This document shows, piece by piece, positions 11,401 through 26,400 of a stretch of DNA of 64,000 nucleotides. Origin of the DNA: Gibbula magus (taxonomy: Eukaryota; Mollusca; Gastropoda; Trochida; Trochidae); NCBI GenBank assembly GCA_936450465.1, contig OW388292.1, positions 4,049,756-4,113,755 of the forward strand, in the 5' to 3' direction. Position 1 is the first letter of the stretch; every line of letters starts with the position of its first letter. The position numbers and the translations under genes were made by a program. The notes beneath the pieces were generated by a model, which saw only the letters and a program-made list of their open reading frames with translations, did no database searches and was not told the origin of the DNA.

Positions 11401-14400
11401 GTTGAATCCAAAACAACTTTTCTAATTCACATCATTAGCTAATATTGTCACACTTAGTGGGTGTTTCTCTTCGATTTGTTATATCAAGATATACTGGAAC
11501 TCACAGATTGTTTCTTTACTTGACAGGTGAAATCAGCTACTTTCGAGTCGGGTGTACACCAAAGGAAATTGTTGACAAGCATTTCGAAGATGCCCAATCA
11601 GTAGTTGAGGGCAGAAGCAGCTATCCTCCTTGTCCACTGTACGAGTCCCGCAAATCCTCCGACCTGAGAACCGTGGCTGGTATCCTGAGCAATGGTGGCG
11701 TTGTTGGAACTCCCACAGACACTGTGTATGCCATCGGCGCCTCCTGCAAGCACCCTGAATCTATCCGTAAAATGTACACTGTCAAGGAACGTCCTGCAGA
11801 GAAACCCATCTGTCTGTGCCTGTCCAACCTGGACCAGTTGAAAGCCGCCAAACCCGACTTCAGTCCTCTTCTTTGGAACTTCATGGAGAGATGCTACCCA
11901 GGTGGCATCAGCTGTGTGGTACCCAAAGGAGAATGGATGTACAATCTTGGGGTCGGCGATGCCTATGATATCGTAGGCACCAAGGACAGCATCTGCATCC
12001 GTGTCCCTGACAGCTCAGTCCTGGCTTATCTTGTGTCTGTTTCTGGTCCAATTGCCATTACCTCCGGCAATCCCAGTGGAGGAGCTGACAGCATCCACCA
12101 TGACATGCTCATCAACTCACTGGGTAAGTTTCCACCCTCTGTCATTCAAATATTACAGTCAATCTGGCATTATACTCAAAAGGGATAAGCAATATTCTCA
12201 AACTACAACCCTACAACTGTTTTATTTCTAATGTGCAACGGATAAAATTGTTTTTGTCATGTATATTCATATTCACACTTGTTGTCGACAATGACAAGCT
12301 GTATGAAAATGGTGATATTTTCCTCAACTAATGACAGTCATGGCATCATTTTGCATTTTGTATTCTTTTCTCTTCAGGACACAAACTCGATGCCATGATC
12401 TGTGACGGAGATTCAAGAGAGCTGAGTGCATCAACAGTCGTCAACTGCACGAAAATCGATCAAGGTAAAGGTTTTGAATTAGTCTCTTGCCTTGTTTGAA
12501 ATGTTGGACACCACACAAAGGAAATTGGTGTAAATGAAATAGTAGCTTCATTTATCCTGTTGAATCCAAAACAACTTTTCTAATTCACATCATTAGCTAA
12601 TATTGTCACACTTAGTGGGTGTTTCTCTTCGATTTGTTATATCAAGATATACTGGAACTCACAGATTGTTTCTTGACTTGACAGGTGAAATCAGCTACTT
12701 TCGAGTCGGGTGTACACCAAAGGAAATTGTTGACAAGCATTTCGAAGATGCCCAATCAGTAGTTGAGGGCAGAAGCAGCTATCCTCCTTGTCCACTGTAC
12801 GAGTCCCGCAAATCCTCCGACCTGAGAACCGTGGCTGGTATCCTGAGCAATGGTGGCGTTGTTGGAACTCCCACAGACACTGTGTATGCCATCGGCGCCT
12901 CCTGCAAGCACCCTGAATCCATCCGTAAAATTTACACTGTCAAGGAACGTCCTGCAGAGAAACCCATCTGTCTGTGCCTGTCCAACCTGGACCAGTTGAA
13001 AGCCGCCAAACCCGACTTCAGTCCTCTTCTTTGGAACTTCATGGAGAGATGCTACCCAGGTGGCATCAGCTGTGTGGTACCCAAAGGAGAATGGATGTAC
13101 AATCTTGGGGTCGGCGATGCCTATGATATCGTAGGCACCAAGGACAGCATCTGCATCCGTGTCCCTGACAGCTCAGTCCTGGCTTATCTTGTGTCTGTTT
13201 CTGGTCCAATTGCCATTACCTCCGGCAATCCCAGTGGAGGAGCTGACAGCATCCACCATGACATGCTCATCAACTCACTGGGTAAGTTTCCACCCTCTGT
13301 CATTCAAATATTACAGTCAATCTGGCATTATACTCAAAAGGGATAAGCAATATTCTCAAACTACAACCCTACAACTGTTTTATTTCTAATGTGCAACGGA
13401 TAAAATTGTTTTTGTCATGTATATTCATATTCACACTTGTGGTCGACAATGACAAGCTGTATGAAAATGGTGATATTTTCCTCAACTAATGACAGTCATG
13501 GCATCATCTTGCATTTTGTATTCTTTTCTCTTCAGGACACAAACTCGATGCCATGATCTGTGACGGAGATTCAAGAGAGCTGAGTGCATCAACAGTCGTC
13601 AACTGCACGAAAATCGATCAAGGTAAAGGTTTTGAATTAGTCTCTTGCCTTGTTTGAAATGTTGGACACCACACAAAGGAAATTGGTGCAAATGAAATAG
13701 TAGCTTCATTTATCCTGTTGAATCCAAAACAACTTTTCTAATTCACATCATTAGCTAATATTGTCACACTTAGTGGGTGTTTCTCTTCGATTTGTTATAT
13801 CAAGATATACTGGAACTCACAGATTGTTTCTTGACTTGACAGGTGAAATCAGCTACTTTCGAGTCGGGTGTACACCAAAGGAAATTGTTGACAAGCATTT
13901 CGAAGATGCCCAATCAGTAGTTGAGGGCAGAAGCAGCTATCCTCCTTGTCCACTGTACGAGTCCCGCAAATCCTCCGACCTGAGAACCGTGGCTGGTATC
14001 CTGAGCAATGGTGGCGTTGTTGGAACTCCCACATACACTGTGTATGCCATCGGCGTCTCCTGCAAGCACCCTGAATCCATCCGTAAAATTTACACTGTCA
14101 AGGAACGTCCTGCAGAGAAACCCATCTGTCTGTGCCTGTCCAACCTGGACCAGTTGAAAGCCGCCAAACCCGACTTCAGTCCTCTTCTTTGGAACTTCAT
14201 GGAGAGATGCTACCCAGGTGGCATCAGCTGTGTGGTACCCAAAGGAGAATGGATGTACAATCTTGGGGTCGGCGATGCCTATGATATCGTAGGCACCAAG
14301 GACAGCATCTGCATCCGTGTCCCTGACAGCTCAGTCCTGGCTTATCTTGTGTCTGTTTCTGGTCCAATTGCCATTACCTCCGGCAATCCCAGTGGAGGAG

Positions 14401-17400
14401 CTGACAGCATCCACCATGACATGCTCATCAACTCACTGGGTAAGTTTCCACCCTCTGTCATTCAAATATTACAGTCAATCTGGCATTATACTCAAAAGGG
14501 ATAAGCAATATTCTCAAACTACAACCCTACAACTGTTTTATTTCTAATGTGCAACGGATAAAATTGTTTTTGTCATGTATATTCATATTCACACTTGTGG
14601 TCGACAATGACAAGCTGTATGAAAATGGTGATATTTTCCTCAACTAATGACAGTCATGGCATCATCTTGCATTTTGTATTCTTTTCTCTTCAGGACACAA
14701 ACTCGATGCCATGATCTGTGACGGAGATTCAAGAGAGCTGAGTGCATCAACAGTCGTCAACTGCACGAAAATCGATCAAGGTAAAGGTTTTGAATTAGTC
14801 TCTTGCCTTGTTTGAAATGTTGGACACCACACAAAGGAAATTGGTGCAAATGAAATAGTAGCTTCATTTATCCTGTTGAATCCAAAACAACTTTTCTAAT
14901 TCACATCATTAGCTAATATTGTCACACTTAGTGGGTGTTTCTCTTCGATTTGTTATATCAAGATATACTGGAACTCACAGATTGTTTCTTGACTTGACAG
15001 GTGAAATCAGCTACTTTCGAGTCGGGTGTACACCAAAGGAAATTGTTGACAAGCATTTCGAAGATGCCCAATCAGTAGTTGAGGGCAGAAGCAGCTATCC
15101 TCCTTGTCCACTGTACGAGTCCCGCAAATCCTCCGACCTGAGAACCGTTGCTGGTATCCTGAGCAATGGTGGCGTTGTTGGAACTCCCACAGACACTGTG
15201 TATGCCATCGGCGCCTCCTGCAAGCACCCTGAATCCATCCGTAAACTTTACACTGTCAAGGAACGTCCTGCAGAGAAACCCATCTGTCTGTGCCTGTCCA
15301 ACCTGGACCAGTTGAAAGCCGCCAAACCCGACTTCAGTCCTCTTCTTTGGAACTTCATGGAGAGATGCTACCCAGGTGGCATCAGCTGTGTGGTACCCAA
15401 AGGAGAATGGATGTACAATCTTGGGGTCGGCGATGCCTATGATATCGTAGGCACCAAGGACAGCATCTGCATTCGTGTCCCTGACAGCTCAGTCCTGGCT
15501 TATCTTGTGTCTTTTTCTGGTCCAATTGCCATTACCTCCGGCAATCCCAGTGGAGGAGCTGACAGCATCCACCATGACATGCTCATCAACTCACTGGGTA
15601 AGTTTCCACCCTCTGTCATTCAAATATTACAGTCAATCTGGCATTATACTCAAAAGGGATAAGCAATATTCTCAAACTACAACCCTACAACTGTTTTATT
15701 TCTAATGTGCAACGGATAAAATTGTTTTTGTCATGTATATTCATATTCACACTTGTGGTCGACAATGACAAGCTGTATGAAAATGGTGATATTTTCCTCA
15801 ACTAATGACAGTCATGGCATCATCTTGCATTTTGTATTCTTTTCTCTTCAGGACACAAACTCGATGCCATGATCTGTGACGGAGATTCAAGAGAACTGAG
15901 TGCATCAACAGTCGTCAACTGCACGAAAATCGATCAAGGTAAAGGTTTTGAATTAGTCTCTTGCCTTGTTTGAAATGTTGGACACCACACAAAGGAAATT
16001 GGTGCAAATGAAATATTAGCTTCATTTATCCTGTTGAATCCAAAACAACTTTTCTAATTCACATCATTAGCTAATATTGTCACACTTAGTGGGTGTTTCT
16101 CTTCGATTTGTTATATCAAGATATACTGGAACTCACAGATTGTTTCTTGACTTGACAGGTGAAATCAGCTACTTTCGAGTCGGGTGTACACCAAAGGAAA
16201 TTGTTGACAAGCATTTCGAAGATGCCCAATCAGTAGTTGAGGGCAGAAGCAGCTATCCTCCTTGTCCACTGTACGAGTCCCGCAAATCCTCCGACCTGAG
16301 AACCGTTGCTGGTATCCTGAGCAATGGTGGCGTTGTTGGAACTCCCACAGACACTGTGTATGCCATCGGCGCCTCCTGCAAGCACCCTGAATCCATCCGT
16401 AAACTTTACACTGTCAAGGAACGTCCTGCAGAGAAACCCATCTGTCTGTGCCTGTCCAACCTGGACCAGTTGAAAGCCGCCAAACCCGACTTCAGTCCTC
16501 TTCTTTGGAACTTCATGGAGAGATGCTACCCAGGTGGCATCAGCTGTGTGGTACCCAAAGGAGAATGGATGTACAATCTTGGGGTCGGCGATGCCTATGA
16601 TATCGTAGGCACCAAGGACAGCATCTGCATTCGTGTCCCTGACAGCTCAGTCCTGGCTTATCTTGTGTCTTTTTCTGGTCCAATTGCCATTACCTCCGGC
16701 AATCCCAGTGGAGGAGCTGACAGCATCCACCATGACATGCTCATCAACTCACTGGGTAAGTTTCCACCCTCTGTCATTCAAATATTACAGTCAATCTGGC
16801 ATTATACTCAAAAGGGATAAGCAATATTCTCAAACTACAACCCTACAACTGTTTTATTTCTAATGTGCAACGGATAAAATTGTTTTTGTCATGTATATTC
16901 ATATTCACACTTGTGGTCGACAATGACAAGCTGTATGAAAATGGTGATATTTTCCTCAACTAATGACAGTCATGGCATCATCTTGCATTTTGTATTCTTT
17001 TCTCTTCAGGACACAAACTCGATGCCATGATCTGTGACGGAGATTCAAGAGAGCTGAGTGCATCAACAGTCGTCAACTGCACGAAAATCGATCAAGGTAG
17101 AGGTTTTGAATTAGTCTCTTGCCTTGTTTGAAATGTTGGACACCACACAAAGGAAATTGGTGCAAATGAAATATTAGAGCTTCATTTATCCTGTTGAATC
17201 CAAAACAACTTTTCTAATTCACATCATTAGCTAATATTGTCACACTTAGTGGGTGTTTCTCTTCGATTTGTTATATCAAGATATACTGGAACTCACAGAT
17301 TGTTTCTTGACTTGACAGGTGAAATCAGCTACTTTCGAGTCGGGTGTACACCAAAGGAAATTGTTGACAAGCATTTCGAAGATGCCCAATCAGTAGTTGA

Positions 17401-20400
17401 GGGCAGAAGCAGCTATCCTCCTTGTCCACTGTACGAGTCCCGCAAATCCTCCGACCTGAGAACCGTGGCTGGTATCCTGAGCAATGGTGGCGTTGTTGGA
17501 ACTCCCACAGACACTGTGTATGCCATCGGCGCCTCCTGCAAGCACCCTGAATCCATCCGTAAAATGTACACTGTCAAGGAACGTCCTGCAGAGAAACCCA
17601 TCTGTCTGTGCCTGTCCAACCTGGACCAGTTGAAAGCCGCCAAACCCGACTTCAGTCCTCTTCTTTGGAACTTCATGGAGAGATGCTACCCAGGTGGCAT
17701 CAGCTGTGTTGTACCCAAAGGAGAATGGATGTACAATCTTGGGGTCGGCGATGCCTATGATATCGTAGGCACCAAGAACAGCATCTGCATCCGTGTCCCT
17801 GACAGCTCAGTCCTGGCTTATCTTGTGTCTGTTTCTGGTCCAATTGCCATTACCTCCGGCAATCCCAGTGGAGGAGCTGACAGCATCCACCATGACATGC
17901 TCATCAACTCACTGGGTAAGTTTCCACCCTCTGTCATTCCAATATTACAGTCAATCTGGCATTATACTCAAAAGGGATAAGCAATATTCTCAACCTACAA
18001 CCCTACAACTGTTTTATTTCTAATGTGCAACGGATAAAATTGTTTTTGTCATGTATATTCATAATCACACTTGTGGTCGACAATGACAAGCTGTATGAAA
18101 ATGGTGATATTTTCCTCAACTAATGACAGTCATGGCATCATCTTGCATTTTGTATTCTTTTCTCTTCAGGACACAAACTCGATGCCATGATCTGTGACGG
18201 AGATTCAAGAGAGCTGAGTGCATCAACAGTCGTCAACTGCACGAAAATCGATCAAGGTAAAGGTTTTGAATTAGTCTCTTGCCTTGTTTGAAATGTTGGA
18301 CACCACACAAAGGAAATTGGTGCAAATGAAATATTAGCTTCATTTATCCTGTTGAATCCAAAACAACTTTTCTAATTCACATCATTAGCTAATATTGTCA
18401 CACATAGTGGGTGTTTCTCTTCGATTTGTTATATCAAGATATACTGGAACTCACAGATTGTTTCTTGACTTGACAGGTGAAATCAGCTACTTTCGAGTCG
18501 GGTGTACACCAAAGGAAATTGTTGACAAGCATTTCGAAGATGCCCAATCAGTAGTTGAGGGCAGAAGCAGCTATCCTCCTTGTCCACTGTACGAGTCCCG
18601 CAAATCCTCCGACCTGAGAACCGTGGCTGGTATCCTGAGCAATGGTGGCGTTGTTGGAACCCCCACAGACACTGTGTATGCCATCGGCGCCTCCTGCAAG
18701 CACCCTGAATCCATCCGTAAAATTTACACTGTCAAGGAACGTCCTGCAGAGAAACCCATCTGTCTGTGCCTGTCCAACCTGGACCAGTTGAAAGCCGCCA
18801 AACCCGACTTCAGTCCTCTTCTTTGGAACTTCATGGAGAGATGCTACCCAGGTGGCATCAGCTGTGTGGTACCCAAAGGAGAATGGATGTACAATCTTGG
18901 GGTCGGCGATGCCTATGATATCGTAGGCACCAAGGACAGCATCTGCATCCGTGTCCCTGACAGCTCAGTCCTGGCTTATCTTGTGTCTGTTTCTGGTCCA
19001 ATTGCCATTACCTCCGGCAATCCCAGTAGAGGAGCTGACAGTATCCACCATGACATGCTCATCAACTCACTGGGTAAGTTTCCACCCTCTGTCATTCCAA
19101 TATTACAGTCAATCTGGCATTATACTCAAAAGGGATAAGCAATATTCTCAACCTACAACCTTACAACTGTTTTATTTCTAATGTGCAACGGATAAAATTG
19201 TTTTTGTCATGTATATTCATATTCACACTTGTGGTCGACAATGACAAGCTGTATGAAAATGGTGATATTTTCCTCAACTAATGACAGTCATGGCATCATC
19301 TTGCATTTTGTATTCTTTTCTCTTCAGGACACAAACTCGATGCCATGATCTGTGACGGAGATTCAAGAGAGCTGAGTGCATCAACAGTCGTCAACTGCAC
19401 GAAAATCGATCAAGGTAAAGGTTTTGAATTAGTCTCTTGCCTTGTTTGAAATGTTGGACACCACACAAAGGAAATGGGTGCAAATGAAATATTAGCTTCA
19501 TTTATCCTGTTGAATCCAAAACAACTTTTCTAATTCACATCATTTGCTAATATTGTCACACTTAGTGGGTGTTTCTCTTCGATTTGTTATATCAAGATAT
19601 ACTGGAACTCACAGATTGTTTCTTGACTTGACAGGTGAAATCAGCTACTTTCGAGTCGGGTGTACACCAAAGGAAATTGTTGACAAGCATTTCGAAGATG
19701 CCCAATCAGTAGTTGAGGGCAGAAGCAGCTATCCTCCTTGTCCACTGTACGAGTCCCGCAAATCCTCCGACCTGAGAACCGTGGCTGGTATCCTGAGCAA
19801 TGGTGGCGTTGTTGGAACTCCCACAGACACTGTGTATGCCATCGGCGCCTCCTGCAAGCACCCTGAATCCATCCGTAAAATTTACACTGTCAAGGAACGT
19901 CCTGCAGAGAAACCCATCTGTCTGTGCCTGTCCAACCTGGACCAGTTGAAAGCCGCCAAACCCGACTTCAGTCCTCTTCTTTGGAACTTCATGGAGAGAT
20001 GCTACCCAGGTGGCATCAGCTGTGTGGTACCCAAAGGAGAATGGATGTACAATCTTGGGGTCGGCGATGCCTATGATATCGTAGGCACCAAGGACAGCAT
20101 CTGCATCCGTGTCCCTGACAGCTCAGTCCTGGCTTATCTTGTGTCTGTTTCTGGTCCAATTGCCATTACCTCCGGCAATCCCAGTGGAGGAGCTGACAGC
20201 ATCCACCACGACATGCTCATCAACTCACTGGGTAAGTTTCCACCCTCTGTCATTCCAATATTACAGTCAATCTGGCATTATACTCAAAAGGGATAAGCAA
20301 TATTCTCAACCTACAACCCTACAACTGTTTTATTTCTACTGTGCAACGGATAAAATGGTTTTTGTCATGTATATTCATATTCACACTTGTGGTCGACAAT

Positions 20401-23400
20401 GACAAGCTGTATGAAAACGGTGATATTTTCCTCAACTAATGACAGTCATGGCATCATCTTGCATTTTGTATTCTTTTCTCTTCAGGACACAAACTCGATG
20501 CCATGATCTGTGACGGAGATTCAAGAGAGCTGAGTGCATCAACAGTCGTCAACTGCTCGAAAATCGATCAAGGTAAAGGTTTTGAATTAGTCTCTTGCCT
20601 TGTTTGAAATGTTGGACACCACACAAAGGAAATGGGTGCAAATGAAATATTAGCTTCATTTATCCTGTTGAATCCAAAACAACTTTTCTAATTCACATCA
20701 TTAGCTAATATTGTCACACTTAGTGGGTGTTTCTCTTCGATTTGTTATATCAAGATATACTGGAACTCACAGATTGTTTCTTGACTTGACAGGTGAAATC
20801 AGCTACTTTCGAGTCGGGTGTACACCAAAGGAAATTGTTGACAAGCATTTCGAAGATGCCCAATCAGTAGTTGAGGGCAGAAGCAGCTATCCTCCTTGTC
20901 CACTGTACGAGTCCCGCAAATCCTCCGACCTGAGAACCGTGGCTGGTATCCTGAGCAATGGTGGCGTTGTTGGAACTCCCACAGACACTGTGTATGCCAT
21001 CGGCGCCTCCTGCAAGCACCCTGAATCCATCCGTAAAATTTACACTGTCAAGGAACGTCCTGCAGAGAAACCCATCTGTCTGTGCCTGTCCAACCTGGAC
21101 CAGTTGAAAGCCGCCAAACCCGACTTCAGTCCTCTTCTTTGGAACTTCATGGAGAGATGCTACCCAGGTGGCATCAGCTGTGTGGTACCCAAAGGAGAAT
21201 GGATGTACAATCTTGGGGTCGGCGATGCCTATGATATCGTAGGCACCAAGGACAGCATCTGCATCCGTGTCCCTGACAGCTCAGTCCTGGCTTATCTTGT
21301 GTCTGTTTCTGGTCCAATTGCCATTACCTCCGGCAATCCCAGTGGAGGAGCTGACAGCATCCACCACGACATGCTCATCAACTCACTGGGTAAGTTTCCA
21401 CCCTCTGTCATTCCAATATTACAGTCAATCTGGCATTATACTCAAAAGGGATAAGCAATATTCTCAACCTACAACCCTACAACTGTTTTATTTCTAATGT
21501 GCAACGGATAAAATTGTTTTTGTCATGTATATTCATATTCACACTTGTGGTCGACAATGACAAGCTGTATGAAAACGGTGATATTTTCCTCAACTAATGA
21601 CAGTCATGGCATCATCTTGCATTTTGTATTCTTTTCTCTTCAGGACACAAACTCGATGCCATGATCTGTGACGGAGATTCAAGAGAGCTGAGTGCATCAA
21701 CAGTCGTCAACTGCACGAAAATCGATCAAGGTAAAGGTTTTGAATTAGTCTCTTGCCTTGTTTGAAATGTTGGACACCACACAAAGGAAATTGGTGCAAA
21801 TGAAATATTAGCTTCATTTATCCTGTTGAATCCAAAACAACTTTTCTAATTCACATCATTAGCTAATATTGTCACACTTAGTGGGTGTTTCTCTTCGATT
21901 TGTTATATCAAGATATACTGGAACTCACAGATTGTTTCTTGACTTGACAGGTGAAATCAGCTACTTTCGAGTCGGGTGTACACCAAAGGAAATTGTTGAC
22001 AAGCATTTCGAAGATGCCCAATCAGTAGTTGAGGGCAGAAGCAGCTATCCTCCTTGTCCACTGTACGAGTCCCGCAAATCCTCCGACCTGAGAACCGTGG
22101 CTGGTATCCTGAGCAATGGTGGCGTTGTTGGAACTCCCACAGACACTGTGTATGCCATCGGCGCCTCCTGCAAGCACCCTGAATCCATCCGTAAAATTTA
22201 CACTGTCAAGGAACGTCCTGCAGAGAAACCCATCTGTCTGTGCCTGTCCAACCTGGACCAATTGAAAGCCGCCAAACCCGACTTCAGTCCTCTTCTTTGG
22301 AACTTCATGGAGAGATGCTACCCAGGTGGCATCAGCTGTGTGGTACCCAAAGGAGAATGGATGTACAATCTTGGGGTCGGCGATGCCTATGATATCGTAG
22401 GCACCAAGGACAGCATCTGCATCCGTGTCCCTGACAGCTCAGTCCTGGCTTATCTTGTGTCTTTTTCTGGTCCAATTGCCATTACCTCCGGCAATCCCAG
22501 TGGAGGAGCTGACAGCATCCACCATGACATGCTCATCAACTCACTGGGTAAGTTTCCTACCTCTGTCATTCCAATATTACAGTCAATCTGGCATTATACT
22601 CAAAAGGGATAAGCAATATTCTCAACCTACAAACCTACAACTGTTTTATTTCTAATGTGCAACGGATAAAATTGTTTTTGTCATGTATATTCATATTCAC
22701 ACTTGTGGTCGACAATGACAAGCTGTATGAAAACGGTGATATTTTCCTCAACTAATGACAGTCATGGCATCATCTTGCATTTTGTATTCTTTTCTCTTCA
22801 GGACACAAACTCGATGCCATGATCTGTGACGGAGATTCAAGAGAGCTGAGTGCATCAACAGTCGTCAACTGCACGAAAATCGATCAAGGTAAAGGTTTTG
22901 AATTAGTCTCTTGCCTTGTTTGAAATGTTGGACACCACACAAAGGAAATTGGTGCAAATGAAATATTAGCTTCATTTATCCTGTTGAATCCAAAACAACT
23001 TTTCTAATTCACATCATTAGCTAATATTGTCACACTTAGTGGGTGTTTCTCTTCGATTTGTTATATCAAGATATACTGGAACTCACAGATTGTTTCTTGA
23101 CTTGACAGGTGAAATCAGCTACTTTCGAGTCGGGTGTACACCAAAGGAAATTGTTGACAAGCATTTCGAAGATGCCCAATCAGTAGTTGAGGGCAGAAGC
23201 AGCTATCCTCCTTGTCCACTGTACGAGTCCCGCAAATCCTCCGACCTGAGAACCGTGGCTGGTATCCTGAGCAATGGTGGCGTTGTTGGAACTCCCACAG
23301 ACACTGTGTATGCCATCGGCGCCTCCTGCAAGCACCCTGAATCCATCCGTAAAATTTACACGGTCAAGGAACGTCCTGCAGAGAAACCCATCTGTCTGTG

Positions 23401-26400
23401 CCTGTCCAACCTGGACCAATTGAAAGCCGCCAAACCCGACTTCAGTCCTCTTCTTTGGAACTTCATGGAGAGATGCTACCCAGGTGGCATCAGCTGTGTG
23501 GTACCCAAAGGAGAATGGATGTACAATCTTGGGGTCGGCGATGCCTATGATATCGTAGGCACCAAGGACAGCATCTGCATCCGTGTCCCTGACAGCTCAG
23601 TCCTGGCTTATCTTGTGTCTGTTTCTGGTCCAATTGCCATTACCTCCGGCAATCCCAGTGGAGGAGCTGACAGCATCCACCATGACATGCTCATCAACTC
23701 ACTGGGTAAGTTTCCACCCTCTGTCATTCCAATATTACAGTCAATCTGGCATTATACTCAAAAGGGATAAGCAATATTCTCAACCTACAACCCTACAACT
23801 GTTTTATTTCTAATGTGCAACGGTTAAAATTGTTTTTGTCATGTATATTCATATTCACACTTGTGGTCGACAATGACAAGCTGTATGAAAACGGTGATAT
23901 TTTCCTCAACTAATGACAGTCATGGCATCATCTTGCATTTTGTATTCTTTTCTCTTCAGGACACAAACTCGATGCCATGATCTGTGACGGAGATTCAAGA
24001 GAGCTGAGTGCATCAACAGTCGTCAACTGCACGAAAATCGATCACGGTAAAGGTTTTGAATTAGTCTCTTGCCTTGTTTGAAATGTTGGACACCACACAA
24101 AGGAAATTGGTGCAAATGAAATATTAGCTTCATTTATCCTGTTGAATCCAAAACAACTTTTCTAATTCACATCATTAGCTAATATTGTCACACTTAGTGG
24201 GTGTTTCTCTTCGATTTGTTATATCAAGATATACTGGAACTCACAGATTGTTTCTTGACTTGACAGGTGAAATCAGCTACTTTCGAGTCGGGTGTACACC
24301 AAAGGAAATTGTTGACAAGCATTTCGAAGATGCCCAATCAGTAGTTGAGGGCAGAAGCAGCTATCCTCCTTGTCCACTGTACGAGTCCCGCAAATCCTCC
24401 GACCTGAGAACCGTGGCTGGTATCCTGAGCAATGGTGGCGTTGTTGGAACTCCCACAGACACTGTGTATGCCATCGGCGCCTCCTGCAAGCACCCTGAAT
24501 CCATCCGTAAAATTTACACTGTCAAGGAACGTCCTGCAGAGAAACCCATCTGTCTGTGCCTGTCCAACCTGGACCAATTGAAAGCCGCCAAACCCGACTT
24601 CAGTCCTCTTCTTTGGAACTTCATGGAGAGATGCTACCCAGGTGGCATCAGCTGTGTGGTACCCAAAGGAGAATGGATGTACAATCTTGGGGTCGGCGAT
24701 GCCTATGATATCGTAGGCACCAAGGACAGCATCTGCATCCGTGTCCCTGACAGCTCAGTCCTGGCTTATCTTGTGTCTGTTTCTGGTCCAATTGCCATTA
24801 CCTCCGGCAATCCCAGTGGAGGAGCTGACAGCATCCACCATGACATGCTCATCAACTCACTGGGTAAGTTTCCACCCTCTGTCATTCCAATATTACAGTC
24901 AATCTGGCATTATACTCAAAAGGGATAAGCAATATTCTCAACCTACAACCCTACAACTGTTTTATTTCTAATGTGCAACGGATAAAATTGTTTTTGTCAT
25001 GTATATGCATATTCACACTTGTGGTCGACAATGACAAGCTGTATGAAAACGGTGATATTTTCCTCAACTAATGACAGTCATTGCATCATCTTGCATTTTG
25101 TATTCTTTTCTCTTCAGGACACAAACTCGATGCCATGATCTGTGACGGAGATTCAAGAGAGCTGAGTGCATCAACAGTCGTCAACTGCACGAAAATCGAT
25201 CAAGGTAAAGGTTTTGAATTAGTCTCTTGCCTTGTTTGAAATGTTGGACACCACACAAAGGAAATTGGTGCAAATGAAATATTAGCTTCATTTATCCTGT
25301 TGAATCCAAAACAACTTTTCTAATTCACATCATTAGCTAATATTGTCACACTTAGTGGGTGTTTCTCTTCGATTTGTTATATCAAGATATACTGGAACTC
25401 ACAGATTGTTTCTTGACTTGACAGGTGAAATCAGCTACTTTCGAGTCGGATGTACACCAAAGGAAATTGTTGACAAGCATTTCGAAGATGCCCAATCAGT
25501 AGTTGAGGGCAGAAGCAGCTATCCTCCTTGTCGACTGTACGAGTCCCGCAAATCCTCCGACCTGAGAACCGTGGCTGGTATCCTGAGCAATGGTGGCGTT
25601 GTTGGAACTCCCACAGACACTGTGTATGCCATCGGCGCCTCCTGCAAGCACCCTGAATCCATCCGTAAAATTTACACTGTCAAGGAACGTCCTGCAGAGA
25701 AACCCATCTGTCTGTGCCTGTCCAACCTGGACCAGTTGAAAGCCGCCAAACCCGACTTCAGTCCTCTTCTTTGGAACTTCATGGAGAGATGCTACCCAGG
25801 TGGCATCAGCTGTGTGGTACCCAAAGGAGAATGGATGTACAATCTTGGGGTCGGCGATGCCTATGATATCGTAGGCACCAAGGACAGCATCTGCATCCGT
25901 GTCCCTGACAGCTCAGTCCTGGCTTATCTTGTGTCTGTTTCTGGTCCAATTGCCATTACCTCCGGCAATCCCAGTGGAGGAGCTGACAGCATCCACCATG
26001 ACATGCTCATCAACTCACTGGGTAAGTTTCCACCCTCTGTCATTCAAATATTACAGTCAATCTGGCATTATACTCAAAAGGGATAAGCAATATTCTCAAA
26101 CTACAACCCTACAACTGTTTTATTTCTAATGTGCAACGGATAAAATTGTTTTTGTCATGTATATTCATATTCACACTTGTGGTCGACAATGACAAGCTGT
26201 ATGAAAACGGTGATATTTTCCTCAACTAATGACAGTCATGGCATCATCTTGCATTTTGTATTCTTTTCTCTTCAGGACACAAACTCGATGCCATGATCTG
26301 TGACGGAGATTCAAGAGAGCTGAGTGCATCAACAGTCGTCAACTGCTCGAAAATCGATCAAGGTAAAGGTTTTGAATTAGTCTCTTGCCTTGTTTGAAAT

